Below, piece by piece: positions 10,419 to 22,372 of a DNA stretch of 64,000 nt. A model generated the notes under the pieces. That model ran no database searches, was not told the origin of the DNA, and saw only the letters and a program-made list of their open reading frames with translations. Both the position numbers and the translations under genes were made by a program. This DNA comes from Setomelanomma holmii (taxonomy: Eukaryota > Ascomycota > Dothideomycetes > Pleosporales > Phaeosphaeriaceae): contig ML978194.1 of NCBI GenBank assembly GCA_010015745.1, positions 124,001 through 188,000 on the forward strand. Direction: 5' to 3'. Numbering within the stretch: position 1 is the first letter of the stretch; each line of letters starts with the position of its first letter.

Positions 10419-11607
10419 ATGCCCGCCGACGACTATGATGCCCGCGCGTTGGCGCTCCCTCTCGAAGACGAAGAGACGGGCGAAACACCAGTATGGAGTC
10501 GGCGCTCGACATCTTCGTTTCGGCGCAACACGCCTCAACATGGCCAAGATTCTCTGCGCCAGCGCATCATGACCAACTACGACAAGCTGAACCGGCGGGT
10601 GCTGGAGCAATACAACAAGCTCACACCCCTTCAGAAAGTGCTGTTCATCGTGGGGAACATTGCGCTCGCAGTGCTTGGGATCTTGTTCTTGGTCTACAAC
10701 GAGACCATCTTTGGGAAACTGGTTCCGTATGCAAAGAAATGGCGAGATATAAGAGGTGGTTGGATGATACTCTGGGCCTTGATCTTCACCGTCTCCTTCC
10801 CACCTTTGATCGGGTACTCCACCCTCCTCACCATGGCGGGCTTCGTGTACGGCTTTCCAAACGGGTACGTGAATCTCCTAACTCCCCCTCAAAATCCTAT
10901 ACTAACATCCACAAAGTTGGTTCATAGCCGCCTCCGCCACTGTCGCCGGCAGCACAGCATCCTTCCTTCTCTCGCGATCCCTCCTCAAAAACCTCGTCCA
11001 CCGCCTCATCGCCAACGACAAACGCTTCGCCGCACTCGCCTTAACTCTCAAACACGACGGACTCAAACTCCTCATCATGATCCGCATGTGCCCGCTTCCC
11101 TACTCCCTCTCCAACGGTGCTGTCGCCACCTTCCCAACCGTACACTGGGCCTCGTTCGCGCTCGCGACTGCAATCGTGAGCCCGAAGCTTATGCTGCATA
11201 TCTTCATCGGTAGCCAATTCGAGAAAATCGCAGAATCAGGCGGGAAAATGGACGCCCGCACTAAAGCAATCTCATATCTTAGTATCGCAATCGGTGCCGT
11301 CGCCGGCGTGGCGACGGGCTGGTTCATGTACCGCAAAACCAAGCAACGTGCCGCACAACTCGAGGCCGAAGAGCGCGCGGGCGTGCGACGGTCTAGCGTC
11401 GAGAATCTGGACCGCGAGTATGCGGACGATCCCGGGGCGTTGGAGGCGGCGGAGCGGTTGAGGGAGGAGGACGATGATATTAGTCTGAGGACGACGTGGG
11501 ATGATGAGTATCAGGATGAGCCGGGGGAGGTCGAGGATGCGATTGAGATTGGTGATGATCCGTTTAAGGATGGTGATGGGGAGGTGGAGGAGAGGGGGAG
11601 GAAGTAA
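10419..11607 (+). CDS. TVP38: Golgi apparatus membrane protein Tvp38 (VTT/DedA-type)
   Basis: Tvp38 proteins are multi-spanning membrane proteins of the late Golgi with a VTT (SNARE-associated/DedA) domain. Exons are 10419-10864 and 10917-11607, with a 52-nt intron (GTACGT, CTAAC branch, AAG acceptor), giving 378 aa. Hydrophobic segments include VLFIVGNIALAVLGILFLV and MILWALIFTVSFPPLIG. The VTT core reads LLTMAGFVYGFPNGWFIAA across the junction, then RMCPLPYSLSNGA and LATAIVSPKLMLHIFIGSQF. A further helix follows (AISYLSIAIGAVAGVATGWF). The C-terminal tail is acidic and probably cytosolic (DDDISLRTTWDDEYQDEPG). Tvp38 is well supported by the motif order. Confidence 0.92.
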
Positions 11608-12265
11608 CATGTATAGTATGAGAGATTAGAACAAGTTGTATAGATGATAGACTTGAATAGCGTAGATCCGGGCGCTGAGGCGCTTTTGTCGCGTTCAACA
11701 TGCACGAACGCGGCCCCGGCTGTCAAAACAAGTTCATTGAGTAATGTGTCTGTACTCAGTGTTGTGCCGGCATATGCCTTTATGGCCAGACATGACCCTG
11801 TGTTGCTCCAATGGCTTATGTTCTACACTCTCAACGAGAAGGAGAGCGGTGTAGATAATCGGGCGTAAATAGAGAACATTGATCGGTATACAACGAGAGC
11901 AGCTGAGCCAAGAGAGAACAGCGGACTATACATCACATAACAGTTGCAAGCCTGAATATGAACAAGAAACTCAATTCGCGATATACACGTCCACGCCGCT
12001 AGTCCATCCTTTGCTAATCGAAGCCGCGTACGTACCGCTAACAGCAAAGGGAATCACAGGGTAGTCGGTTATGTCGGAGCAGGCATGCACCTCGATCGAC
12101 CAGAAGCCATCGCAATCAGAAAACGAACAAATCTTCCATATTGAGACAGCTGATGGCGAGGACGCATCTACTATTATACATCTATCTCCAAAGGACCAAT
12201 CAGCACTTTTTGACCCCTTGGAAATGGTAAAATAGGGTTGACCCACTCTTCATCCCACTCTCCGT
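11608..12265. other. Convergent intergenic region
   Basis: Tvp38 and ATP1 converge here. A 91-codon minus-strand frame (11971-12246) directly after the ATP1 stop has no ATG at its head and no family features. I take this as 3' UTR and spacer. Confidence 0.4.
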
Positions 12266-14509
12266 CTACGAGAAGCTCTTGGTGAAGGTCTGGGAGACCT
12301 CCTTGAGCTTCGACTCCAAGTCCTTGCTGAGCGCACCTTCCCGCTCAATCTGCTCGAGCATCTCGGTCTCGTTTGATCGGAGGTGGGCGAGGAAGTCAGC
12401 CTCCCACTGTTGGATCTTGTTGACGGGGACCTGATCAATGATACCGTTGACACCGGCGTAGATCAAAGGAACCATTTCGTTGACGGCCATGGGCGAGTAC
12501 TGCTTCTGCTTGAGGAGCTCGGTAAGACGCTCACCACGGGCAAGGGTCTGCTTGGTGGCAGCATCCAAATCGGAACCGAATTGGGCGAAAGCGGCAACCT
12601 CACGGTACTGGGCCAAGAAGAGCTTCAGCGAACCAGCGACCTGCTTCATGGCCTTGACCTGGGCAGCGGAACCGACACGGGACACGGAAAGACCGACGTT
12701 AATGGCTGGGCGGACACCCTTGTAGAAGAGCTCAGCCTCCTGCAGAAGTAGTCAGTATATGTATCACGTTCAAGTCGTACAGGGGTAGGTACCAAGAAGA
12801 TCTGTCCATCTACGCCAGCGTTAGCATGCATTCGAGTGAGGGTAGGGTTGAGGAAACACACCAGTGATACTGATAACATTCGTGGGAATATAGGCGGACA
12901 CGTCACCACCCTGGGTCTCAATGACGGGCAGAGCGGTGAGCGAACCACCACCGAGCTTGTCGTTCATTTTGGCCGCACGCTCGAGCAGACGAGAGTGGAG
13001 GTAGAAAACGTCACCGGGGTAGGCCTCACGCCCAGGAGGACGACGGAGCAACAGAGACATTTGACGGTAGGCAACGGCCTGCTTCGTCAGATCGTCGTAG
13101 ATGATCAGAGCGTGCTTGCCATTGTCACGGAACCACTCTCCCTGTTTGCTGTCAGTATTGTCTCGAGACTAGTTTAAGCCAGACAGGCTTCTCTATCGTG
13201 GGTATTTTGGAATCGAGCTTACCATTGAGCAACCGGTGAAAGGAGCAATGTACTGGAGAGGAGCGGCCTCGGAGGCAGTGGCGGCAACGATGATGGTGTA
13301 CTTCATGGCGTCGTTCTCCTCGAGGGTCTTGACGAGCTGCGCGACGGTGGAACGCTTCTGACCAACGGCGACGTAGATGCAGTAAAGCTTCTTGGCCTCG
13401 TCAGTGCCCTTATTCCAGCGACCGGTTAGGTTGTTAGCATTTGTTCTATCCATATAGTAGAGTGTGGTATTTACCCTGGTTCAACATGGCGTCGAGAGCG
13501 ACGGCAGTCTTTCCGGTCTGACGATCACCAATGATCAACTCACGCTGACCACGGCCGATGGGCACCATGGCGTCGACGGACTTGAGACCAGTCTGTACGG
13601 GCTGGTTGACGGAACGACGGGGCAGGATACCGGGAGCCTTGAGCTGGGCACGGCGCTTCTCGGTGGTCTTGATGGGACCCTTTCCATCGATGGGGTTGCC
13701 GAGAGCATCAACGACACGTCCGAGAAGAGCCTCGCCAACGGGAACGTCGACCTGCGTCTGTTAGCTGTCTGCGAAAGTATCCAGGATCATGTTTACGCAC
13801 AATCTCTCCAGTACGCTTGACGGTCTCGCCCTCCTTGACCAATCGATCGGAACCGAACAGCACAACACCGACCTGACCGGCTTCCAAGTTCATGCACATG
13901 CCCTTGACACCGGAGGCGAACCTGCGCTGCTGTTAGCATCCATCTGGTGAGCTTGCAGCTGCGGCTTGGCGTACTCAACGAGCTCCTCGGCCTGGACATT
14001 GTTCATGCCGTGGACACGGGCAATACCGTCACTGTTGTCCCTGATCAGCTCCTGTTCTCCTGCGATGCATGCAATGCGCTGCTGCGGCGTACCCGACGGA
14101 AAGCACACGTCCGGTCTCGGCAAGACCGCTCTCCTCCTGGACACCACGGATCCTCTGCTCGAGGATGGAGGAGACCTCGGTGGGGGAGGCCTTCGCATCG
14201 GAAGCGTAGGTTCGGGCAGCCTTCGAGGCGGCGAAGACGGGTGCGCGGGTCTATTCGCAGAGAAAATCCGTCAGTACTCGGTCTCGGCAATGGGAGCTCC
14301 TCGCAGCCCGCCGCAGCCCCAGATCCATCAACAAAGCTCCATTGCGGCGCCAATGGCATCGAGACGCGCTTCGTGAAGCTCCAGGCGATGGCTGCGACGG
14401 TGGCGGGCGCAATTGCAGGCAGGTGCGATGGACTTACCGACGCAATTCTGCTCGAAGCAGAGATTGCAACGACCCGGCGGCTCGACTGGCGAATGGCTCT
14501 TGAGAACAT
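12266..14509 (-). CDS. ATP1: Mitochondrial ATP synthase F1 subunit alpha
   Basis: Subunit alpha is a non-catalytic nucleotide-binding subunit of the F1 head on the mitochondrial inner membrane. The 551-aa model has nine exons: 14438-14509, 14093-14250, 13975-14031, 13801-13921, 13475-13751, 13223-13422, 12862-13141, 12793-12809 (17 nt) and 12266-12739. Hallmarks include LSVGDGIARVHGMNNVQAEE, the P-loop GDRQTGKTA, VGQKRSTVAQLVKTLEE, YIAPFTGCSMGEWFRDNGKH, and PGREAYPGDVFYLHSR, which contains the conserved alpha-subunit arginines. The N-terminus (MFSRAIRQSSRRVVAISASS) is a typical import presequence. Eight of nine exon ends have AG/GT signals. The intron 13423-13474 only keeps frame (NQ-G-RWNKGTDE) if its acceptor is CG, not AG. 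The length matches the family. Confidence 0.96.
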
Positions 14510-15453
14510 TGTGGTGGTGCTCAAGAGGCTATTGAGATAGCTCTGCAACCAATTGAGATTGATGCAGGAGAAACGGAGTGGAGTGGGTGATGAAGAGAGA
14601 GCTCTGAAGACTTCTAGCGGTTGATTCGGGAGAGTTTAGGATTGAGAAAGCGCTGTCGCCAAGCATGACCTAACCCGAAAAGCTACCCCAACACAGACAT
14701 CTCCACCAGACCGAGCTCCACCACAGACATGCTCCACGAGATGTGCTAATAGCGCAAAGTGTGACAAGTATGTCGCTGCAGAATGAGACAGTAAGCTTGG
14801 CTTTCGTGAGTGGACTGACATATAGTCGACTGCCCATCCTGCGCAGACTTTGTTAGCTGTTGCCGGAGTTACGTTGCAAGCTCTAAGCGCGGCAGAACAC
14901 TCCAAGCTCGCAATGCGATACAATGCTGAGAATTGGGGTTTGGCATTGCGAGAGCATGTAAAGGAGACACGTCTTTGGGTGCCTTTCTAACCGGCCATCC
15001 TGATCCCCTAGCTTCGCAGCATTTGTGTTGTATGGGGGAAAGTATACATGAAGGTAGTCCACTCTCTCGGACAGGCAGAGTATTGAAGTGGAAGCCGTGG
15101 CACAATTTCGATAGAATTTGCTCGCTCTTAGAGATTACTATATACGGCCGTCGCACAAATTCTCCCTACTTGCGAGTGCTGTGATCTTCTGATACATCAA
15201 TTATGCTCAGTTCTCTTCGACCACTATCCAGGAGACTTCCGAATATCCACATATGACAGTTTGCATGCGGCTCCAAACTCCAGGTTCACCTTGCTCCGTG
15301 CAGTGCTATGCGCACCTACAGTATCGAATCAAATCTTTGTCCCTTCTCTTGCCACACATTATTCATTCCGGCCGTCCCTGAATTCTGGCAATAGCTCCAT
15401 GCTTCAAGTTCGATACCAATATTCTCAACCTCAAGCACATGTGTCTGGTTTGC
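14510..15453. other. Intergenic region
   Basis: This is about 940 bases upstream of ATP1 and downstream of the Mpo1-like gene. It should hold the ATP1 promoter. No gene or repeat was recognised. Confidence 0.4.
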
Positions 15454-16182
15454 TCATTTCGCAGAACCGTTTTGCCCCTTCCCTTTGCTCTTATTGAACT
15501 TTTGGATGTCCTGCTCGACTCTGAGATCGATCCGTCGTTTCAGTTCAGGACGGTAGCCGAGCGAGAAGAGAATCTCAAACCACACAAAGAAGGGAGCCAG
15601 GAAGATGGCTTGGACAAGATTGTCCAACAGGGCTGGTGCTCTCCCTTCAAACTTGCCATGCCCAATAAATTGCGCTATCCAGCATACAATATTGATCGAT
15701 GCGGCCCAGTAATTAGCCGTCGCTCCGTACGTCGATGTCAAGTGGTTTGCGAACGCCGTTGCACCGATGAGGATGGGCGCAAGTAGCGCTCCTGCCACGG
15801 GCTCCATGAGGATGTATAGTGTCGAGTACAAGGCAGCTCCCGCTGTGCCGGCGTTGAGAGGGAGGTTCGGAACGGAGAGCCATGATGGCAGCGGCACGGC
15901 AGGGGTATTGGTGAGCTGTCCCTATGTCAGCTATACACACCATACACTTGCGGTGTATCTTACAAGCAAGAAAGACGTCAACAAGATGGGGGGCACACAA
16001 ATGATGTGCACAGCAACATTGACCTAAGCAAGTGGTTAGTTGACATGTGAAAATGCTCTGATACTAAAGAGGCGTACGCGGTTGTGGTGGTATGCTCCAT
16101 ACTGTTTTCAAGTCAGTGAACACCAACCAGGCTTTCCCCGATGACGTACGAATTGGAGCTGCTTCTCAAGATTAAGAGACAT
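15454..16182 (-). CDS. Mpo1-like DUF962 membrane protein
   Basis: Yeast Mpo1 is an ER Fe2+-dependent dioxygenase in phytosphingosine alpha-oxidation. This 194-aa protein has four exons: 16150-16182, 16078-16101 (24 nt), 15964-16023 and 15454-15921, all phase 0. The introns are 48, 54 and 42 nt. The N-terminus MSLNLEKQLQF-YGAYHHNR-VNVAVHIICVPPILLTSF carries the conserved family histidines. Later hydrophobic segments (YSTLYILMEPVAGALLAPIL; AIFLAPFFVWFEILFSLGY) complete the small multi-spanning fold. The C-terminus is Lys-rich. The family is clear; enzymatic identity is inferred. Confidence 0.9.
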
Positions 16183-16819
16183 GGCGCCGGATGCGGTACT
16201 TTCTCGCGTGTCAGGATGGAAGATTCGGCTACCAGAACATGCTTAGGGACGATATACGAGCCGAGGCAGATTTGATGCGGGAGGGTCGACGCCTAGGATG
16301 CGACAGCGGAGTGGGAGTTGACAGACGCAGGTGCTCGTCTCACGACATGGACGGGTGGGGCGCGAGTGCTGGCAGGTGTGCACAGTCTCACGGTCGGCGA
16401 ACCGAAGATGGGCGACTAGCGCCAAGCACTATTCTTTCGTGACCTTCGACAGCACCGATGCAGCCATTGTTCTCCACACCACCCCGCGCGCATCTCCCAC
16501 GACCGTGTCAACGGACATCGATAAGAGGCGCGAATACTCTGGCGACTCCGCGCATGGGATATTGGAAGTAATTCGTGAACCGGGTAGCTGGTGGCAGTAG
16601 TCGCTCCCTTTAGGCGTGCGCGTGGTTTCATTCACTCACCACAGCCGCTTCACAACGAACAATAAGACAATAGAGTCGCGTAAATCGAAGGAACACGTCT
16701 TGAAACTTTCCATTCTCCAACGTCAACCGCCGTTCAACCCGTGCATCTCATCCACACCTGCCCCAAAGCCACGCGCAACCCACTCAGGACTCGCTGCGTG
16801 TGTAGCAAGTCGCGCCACT
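16183..16819. promoter_or_regulatory. Divergent intergenic region
   Basis: These 640 bases separate the Mpo1-like gene and RPB7, which diverge. It should hold both promoters. No clear motif or gene was recognised. Confidence 0.4.
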
Positions 16820-17496
16820 ATGTTCTTCCTCAAGGAGCTCGAGAAGACGATTCAGCTCCATCCTTCGTACTTCGGTCCTCAAATCCGCTCACACATCCAT
16901 CGCGAGTTGCTGCAGAAAGAGGAGGGCTCGAGCACAGGCAAATACACAATCGTGTGCATACTGGACGCATTCGATATCTCTGATGGCAAAGTGCTGCCTG
17001 GATCTGGCCATGCTGAATACATCGTACACTACAAAGCGATCGTATGGCGACCGTACAAGGGCGAGGTGGTACGTGACGAGGGCCAAAAGAGGCAGTACCT
17101 GGCTCAACGCTGACAGTTTACTAGATGGACGGTGTGGTCACCTCAGTTCTTCGAACGGGATTTTTCGTGGATTGTGGTTCTCTGCAGGCCTTCGTTGGAC
17201 GCAGCGTAAGGCTCAGCCAGTCCCTTATGTAGGAAGCCGTCCGCTAACATGGCGTAGATGATTCCATCAGACATTACCTTTGATGCGAATGCTACCCCAC
17301 CGCAGTGGACGGACAATGGAGAACAAGTCATCGAGAAGGGCACCAATATCCGCATCAAGATCAAGGGTCTAAGGTCTGAAGTTGATAAGATGTACGCCGT
17401 GGGAACGATGAAAGAGGTAATTACGCACACATACGACTGCTCGATATACATGCTAACTGGTCTTGCTAGGATTACCTCGGCCCTTTGCCTTCATAG
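16820..17496 (+). CDS. RPB7: RNA polymerase II subunit Rpb7
   Basis: Rpb7 forms the stalk of RNA polymerase II with Rpb4 and binds emerging RNA. The 171-aa length equals that of yeast Rpb7. Exons are 16820-17068, 17125-17205, 17258-17416 and 17470-17496; the last exon is only 27 nt (DYLGPLPS). All junctions are phase 0. Hallmarks: MFFLKELEKTIQLHPSYFGP at the start, then VHYKAIVWRPYKGEV, VTSVLRTGFFVDCGSLQAFV, and MIPSDITFDANATPPQW. The final short exon carries the conserved Gly-Pro-Leu end and would be easy to miss. Confidence 0.96.
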
Positions 17497-18102
17497 GCAG
17501 TCAAAATCGGAGTGTTGCTCGGCTGTGAAAAGCCGAGCTGTAGTCGGAATCATCATAGGAGCATAATCTCCATGTGCTCTACAGAATCACATACCCACAG
17601 TATGAGATTGCTGAATGCCTAAAACGGGTCGCACACATGGTCGAGACTGCGTATGCTGGGAAAACAATGCCGAGAAGTCAAATCGTAGTCCACTGCATGG
17701 CTGTGAGAACACTAGCCTGCGGCTTTGCTATTTAAGCTTGGAAGTGGTAGACATCTGCAGGGTAAATTCTAGACCAATAGTGCCCTTCGAGGGGCTCCAT
17801 TTTATCTTGCATAGCAAGGCTCCCAAAATGGATTTGAATAGAGAGTTGTCTTTCTGTCCCTTTATCTTCTATTATGCCTCCAGAAACTAGACCCTGTGTC
17901 AAAGAGTGGCTTGAGCCGTTTCGGCCAACGCGAGCTTGTAACACCTCCGCTTGAACTCCGCAACAGCGAACCCTCAGATTACCCACAGATTGCGCCGCCT
18001 CACTGCACAGCCTGCATTTGTTGCACTCAGATGTAGGAAATGGTGCTGGTATATACTGCAATGCTAGTATCACCATAAATCCATCTTACACCTCACGCTG
18101 CA
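17497..18102. promoter_or_regulatory. Intergenic region upstream of the dipeptidyl aminopeptidase gene
   Basis: These 600 bases lie between tandem plus-strand genes. They should hold the RPB7 3' end and the next promoter. Nothing else was recognised. Confidence 0.35.
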
Positions 18103-20950
18103 ATGCCGCGCCCGCGAGCCGTGAGCGAGGAGGAGACGGAGCTCCTAGCTGGGCACGAGACGTCGACGCGATCCTCAGAAGACGGCTCCGAAGCCTCCGT
18201 TTCCTCCATATCAACCACTTCGCTCGTCCTCGAACATATCAACGACGGAGCGATCAACGGCGCGCACGCAAAGCTCGGCGAGAAATACACGGATGATGAC
18301 ACTGATGGCCTCGGGCATGCGAGCGAGCACTTCGATGTTGAAGAGGGGAAGTTCCATCCGCTCACACCCGTAGACAAAAAGGCGCGGCGTATGCTATGGC
18401 TTGTCGGGACTATTTGCGTAGTGGGCTGGGCTCTTGCGCTGGTTTCGTTTTTGATGAGTGGTAGCTACAAGCATGCATCAACCCGACCACACGATCCGGA
18501 AGCAAGTGTGACCAAAGGCTCAGGGAAGAAGATCACGCTCGACAGCATACTTGGTGGTCAGTTCTGGCCTAATTCCCAAAGTGTTTCGTGGATAGCTGGT
18601 CCAAACGGAGAGGATGGCCTGTTGCTCGAGAAGGACGTGGCGGGCAAAGAATACCTGGTTGTGGAAGATATAAGGAGCAAGGGGAACGCCGGTGTGACTG
18701 GCAACAAGTTCGTCTTGATGAAGAAAAGAAGCTTTCAGGTGGATGACATTCAATATATATACCCCAGCAACGTCTGGCCTAGCAACAACTTCAAGAAAGT
18801 GCTGGTCATCTCCGAACAGCAGAAGAACTGGAGGCATTCGTACACTGGTCTATATTGGATCTTTGACGTCGAAAAGCAAACCGGCGAGCCTCTGGACCCA
18901 AGCAATCCAGGGCGCAGGATACAACTGGCATCATGGTCGCCTCAGTCGGATGCAGTCGTATTCACTAGAGATAACAATCTGTACCTACGCAAGCTCGATT
19001 CGAAGAAGGTCGTCAAGATCACCGAAGACGGTGGTTCAGAGCTCTTCTACGGTGTTCCGGATTGGGTTTACGAAGAAGAGGTATTCTCAGGCAACAGTGC
19101 AACCTGGTGGTCTGAAGACGGCAAATTCGTTGCTTTCCTGCGAACTGACGAGTCCACGGTACCCACGTACCCTGTCCAGTACTTTCTATCACGTCCGAGT
19201 GGGGAAAAGCCCAAGCCTGGTCAAGAGTCCTACCCCGAGGTTCGCGACATCAAATACCCGAAAGCTGGCGCACCGAACCCGATCGTGTCATTGCAATTCT
19301 ACGATGTGGAGAAGGGAGACGTATTCAGCGTCAAGATCGATGACGACTTTGCCGACGACAATCGCCTCATCACTGAGGTCATTTGGGCTGGTAAGAGTGG
19401 CAAAGTCCTGGTTCGACAGACAAATCGAGAGAGCGATATCTTGAAACTCATTCTTATCGATGTCGCAAAGCGCACTGGGAAGACTGTGAGAACGGAGAAC
19501 GTCGCAGAGCTCGATGGCGGCTGGTTCGAGGTGTCCCAGAAGACCACGTTCGTACCTGCTGATCCTGAGAACGGTCGCAAGGACGATGGTTATATCGACA
19601 CTGTGATCCACAAGGGCTATGATCATATTGGCTACTTCACGCCGCTTGACAGCGATACGCCTTTCCTTCTCACACAGGGCAAGTGGGAGGTTGTCGACGC
19701 TCCCTCACGCGTTGATCTCAAGAACAATCTTGTCTACTACATCTCTACGGAAAAGAGCTCGATCGAACGACACCCTTACGTCGTTGCTCTCAATGGCACC
19801 GACAAGAGGGAGGTCTTGCAGGATAGTGGGTCCGCATACTATGATGCGTCGTTCTCAACCGGCGGCTCGTACGCTTTGATGTCCTACAAGGGTCCTGGCA
19901 TTCCGTGGCAGAAGATCATCAGCACGCCATCGAATACGCAGAAGTATGAGAAGATTCTTGAGGAGAACAAGGCGCTCGAAAAAATGGTACAGAAGCATGA
20001 GCTTCCTATTTTGAAGTACGACACGATCGAAGTCGATGGCTTTAAGCTCAATGTCCTCGAACGTCGGCCGCCGCACTTCAGCGAGAAGAGGAAGTATCCC
20101 GTATTGTTCTACCAGTACAGTGGACCTGGCTCGCAGCAGGTACACAGAAAGTTCGAGGTAGACTTCCAGGCGTACATCGCCGCTAGTCTCGGATACATCG
20201 TAGTCACGGTAGATGGTCGCGGTACCGGCTTCCTTGGTCGCAAGCTGCGCTGCATGACACGAGGCAATATCGGTTACTATGAAGCCCACGACCAGATTGC
20301 TGCGGGCAAAACCTGGGCCGCAAAGAAGTACGTTGATGCGAACAGGATGGCAATCTGGGGCTGGAGCTACGGCGGCTTCACCACGCTCAAGACCATCGAA
20401 ACAGACGGCGGCGAAACATTCAAGTACGGAATGGCTGTCGCACCTGTCACCGACTGGCGCTTTTACGGTAATCTTCACCCACTTCCATCCTCCCAACCAT
20501 ACTAATCTCACACCACAGATTCGATCTATACTGAGCGTTACATGCACACGCCCCAACATAACGCAGCCGGCTACGACAACACCTCGATCAGCGATGTCCA
20601 ATCGCTCTCCAAGAACGTGCGCTTCCTCATCATGCACGGCGTTGCAGACGACAATGTTCATATGCAGAACACGCTTACCTTGCTCGACAAGTTTGATCTG
20701 GCGGGCATTGAGAATTATGACGTCCATGTGTTCCCTGATTCGGACCATAGCATTTACTTCCACAATGCGAATAAGATTGTGTATGATAGTAAGTGGACAC
20801 GCTTGTCAAAGTGAATTTGGAGAATGCTCTGAGGCTAATGATTGAACAGAATTAAGTTGGTGGTTGACCAATGCATTCAATGGAGAGTGGTTGAGGATAG
20901 AGAATGCGGTGCCGAAGGCGTGGGTTGATGGGAGGACGGTAGAGAGATAG
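18103..20950 (+). CDS. Vacuolar/Golgi dipeptidyl aminopeptidase, type II membrane S9B peptidase (DapB-like)
   Basis: S9B enzymes remove X-Pro or X-Ala dipeptides from N-termini; fungal DapB/Dap2 types are vacuolar membrane proteins. The 911-aa model has exons 18103-20467, 20519-20788 and 20850-20950. The N-terminus is cytosolic and acidic; one signal anchor follows near residues 100-123 (MLWLVGTICVVGWALALVSF). A beta-propeller region follows (SWSPQSDAVVFTRDNNLYLR). The catalytic Ser is in GWSYGGF, the Asp in GVADDNVH and the His in PDSDHSIYF. The two last exons carry the Asp and His, so a single-exon prediction would lose them. Family and topology are certain; orthologue (DapB versus Ste13) is inferred. 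Confidence 0.94.
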
Positions 20951-21282
20951 CAGAAAGACAATTATCACTTGGAGGCGTTCTGGAGGTGTTTGAATGGTCT
21001 ACAATATGTCACACATACAGAGCATCGAACAATAATGTTCAGAAGGATTGTTGTGAATACTGGGATCACTTGCTGTTCAGTTGGTACACCTCCGCGGTCA
21101 ACTTTGCAGCATCAGTGGCGCGTCGCGTGTCTGTCCACAATGCCCCACCCATCATGATGACGTCCCTCTCAACTGGTAAGATCCACCCGCACGACAAAAC
21201 GGCACACCATGAGAACGCCCACTAACTTCCAATCACAACAAAAATTGCAAATTCAGGAACTCCAAAACACAACATCATCAAA
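20951..21282. other. Intergenic region with a possible upstream coding exon
   Basis: This separates the peptidase and NAXD genes. An ATG at 21154 followed by a GTAAGA donor at 21176 and a CAG acceptor at 21256 would extend NAXD in frame by 16 codons. Confidence 0.4.
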
Positions 21283-22372
21283 ATGGCAGTAGCAACCGCG
21301 ACGCGAAAAGAGCTTCTCAAGAAGGTGTACAACATGGTACCGCCTATGCTTGAGAGCTTCCACAAGGGTGAGTTAAGGATTTAAAACTCATGGAAATAGA
21401 CTGCTAATGCGTCTCGCAGGTCAATTGGGTCGTGTAGCGGTCATTGGAGGCAGCGAAGACTACACAGGCGCACCGTACTTCTCGGCCATGGCTTCAGCGA
21501 AGCTTGGTTGCGACATGGTGCGTACCCGTACCTATTTTGTACTTCCTACCATAGACTTACATCCTCTTTAGTCGCACGTAATCTGCGAACCCGGCGCCGG
21601 CGCCGTTATCAAGACCTACTCCCCCAATCTCATGGTCCACCCCTACATGCGCCAATCCAAGAACGTTGCTCAAAACGAGAACATCGACAGCGTCAAGTCA
21701 GAAGTCGTCGGCATGCTGTCCCGTCTCCATGTCGTCGTCATCGGCCCTGGTCTTGGTCGCGATAAGCTGATGCAAGACACCTGTGCAGAAGTTATCCAAG
21801 AAGCAAGGAAACAGGGCATTCCATTCGTTCTTGATGCAGATGGTCTGTACTTGGCGCAGACAAGGCCTGAGCTGGTAGACGGCTGCACGGAGTGCATCCT
21901 CACTCCTAACGTGGTCGAGTTCGGGCGATTAGCCAAGGCGAAGGGCGTCAATGTCGACGAAGGTGACCCATCAGAACTCTGCGCCAAGTTGTCAAAGGCG
22001 TTCGGCGGCGTTACTATTATCCAGAAGGGTGCCAAGGACTACATCTCCAACGGAAAGATCACACTTGTGTCAGACGGTGAGGGCGGTCTCAAACGCTCAG
22101 GTGGTCAAGGAGACACTCTTACCGGCAGTCTGGCAACACTCCTCGCGTACAGGAAGGCATACCACGACAAGATCTGGGATCGTTCCGATGACATGGAGCG
22201 CAGTGAGACTTTGGCGCTTGCGGCGTATGGAGGCTCGTGTATCACGAGGGAGTGCTCGAAGTTGGCGTTCAAGGAGAAGGGCAGGTCGCTCCAGGCCAGT
22301 GATCTGACTGAACATGTGCATACTGCGTTCTTGAATGTTATTGGCGAGAGAGAGGAGACGCCGAAGTTGTAA
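21283..22372 (+). CDS. NAXD: ATP-dependent (S)-NAD(P)H-hydrate dehydratase
   Basis: This enzyme repairs hydrated NADH and NADPH using ATP and works with an epimerase. The 327-aa model has exons 21283-21367, 21420-21517 and 21572-22372. Motifs of the ribokinase-like fold are seen: GRVAVIGGSEDYTGAPYF at the start, VVVIGPGLGRD, FVLDADGLY, LTPNVVEFGRL, TIIQKGAKDYI, and the catalytic GGQGDTLTG. The length matches the family. A putative extra 5' exon (21154-21175, joined to 21257) would add an in-frame N-terminal extension; this could matter for targeting, since animal forms use alternative starts. Confidence 0.94.

Noticed and set aside
11971..12246. 91-codon minus-strand frame with three cysteines after ATP1
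   Set aside because: It has no ATG at its head and sits in the ATP1 3' UTR position; there is no signal peptide.
19855..20763. 302-codon minus-strand open frame
   Set aside because: It is antisense to the dipeptidyl peptidase catalytic region and crosses that gene's intron.
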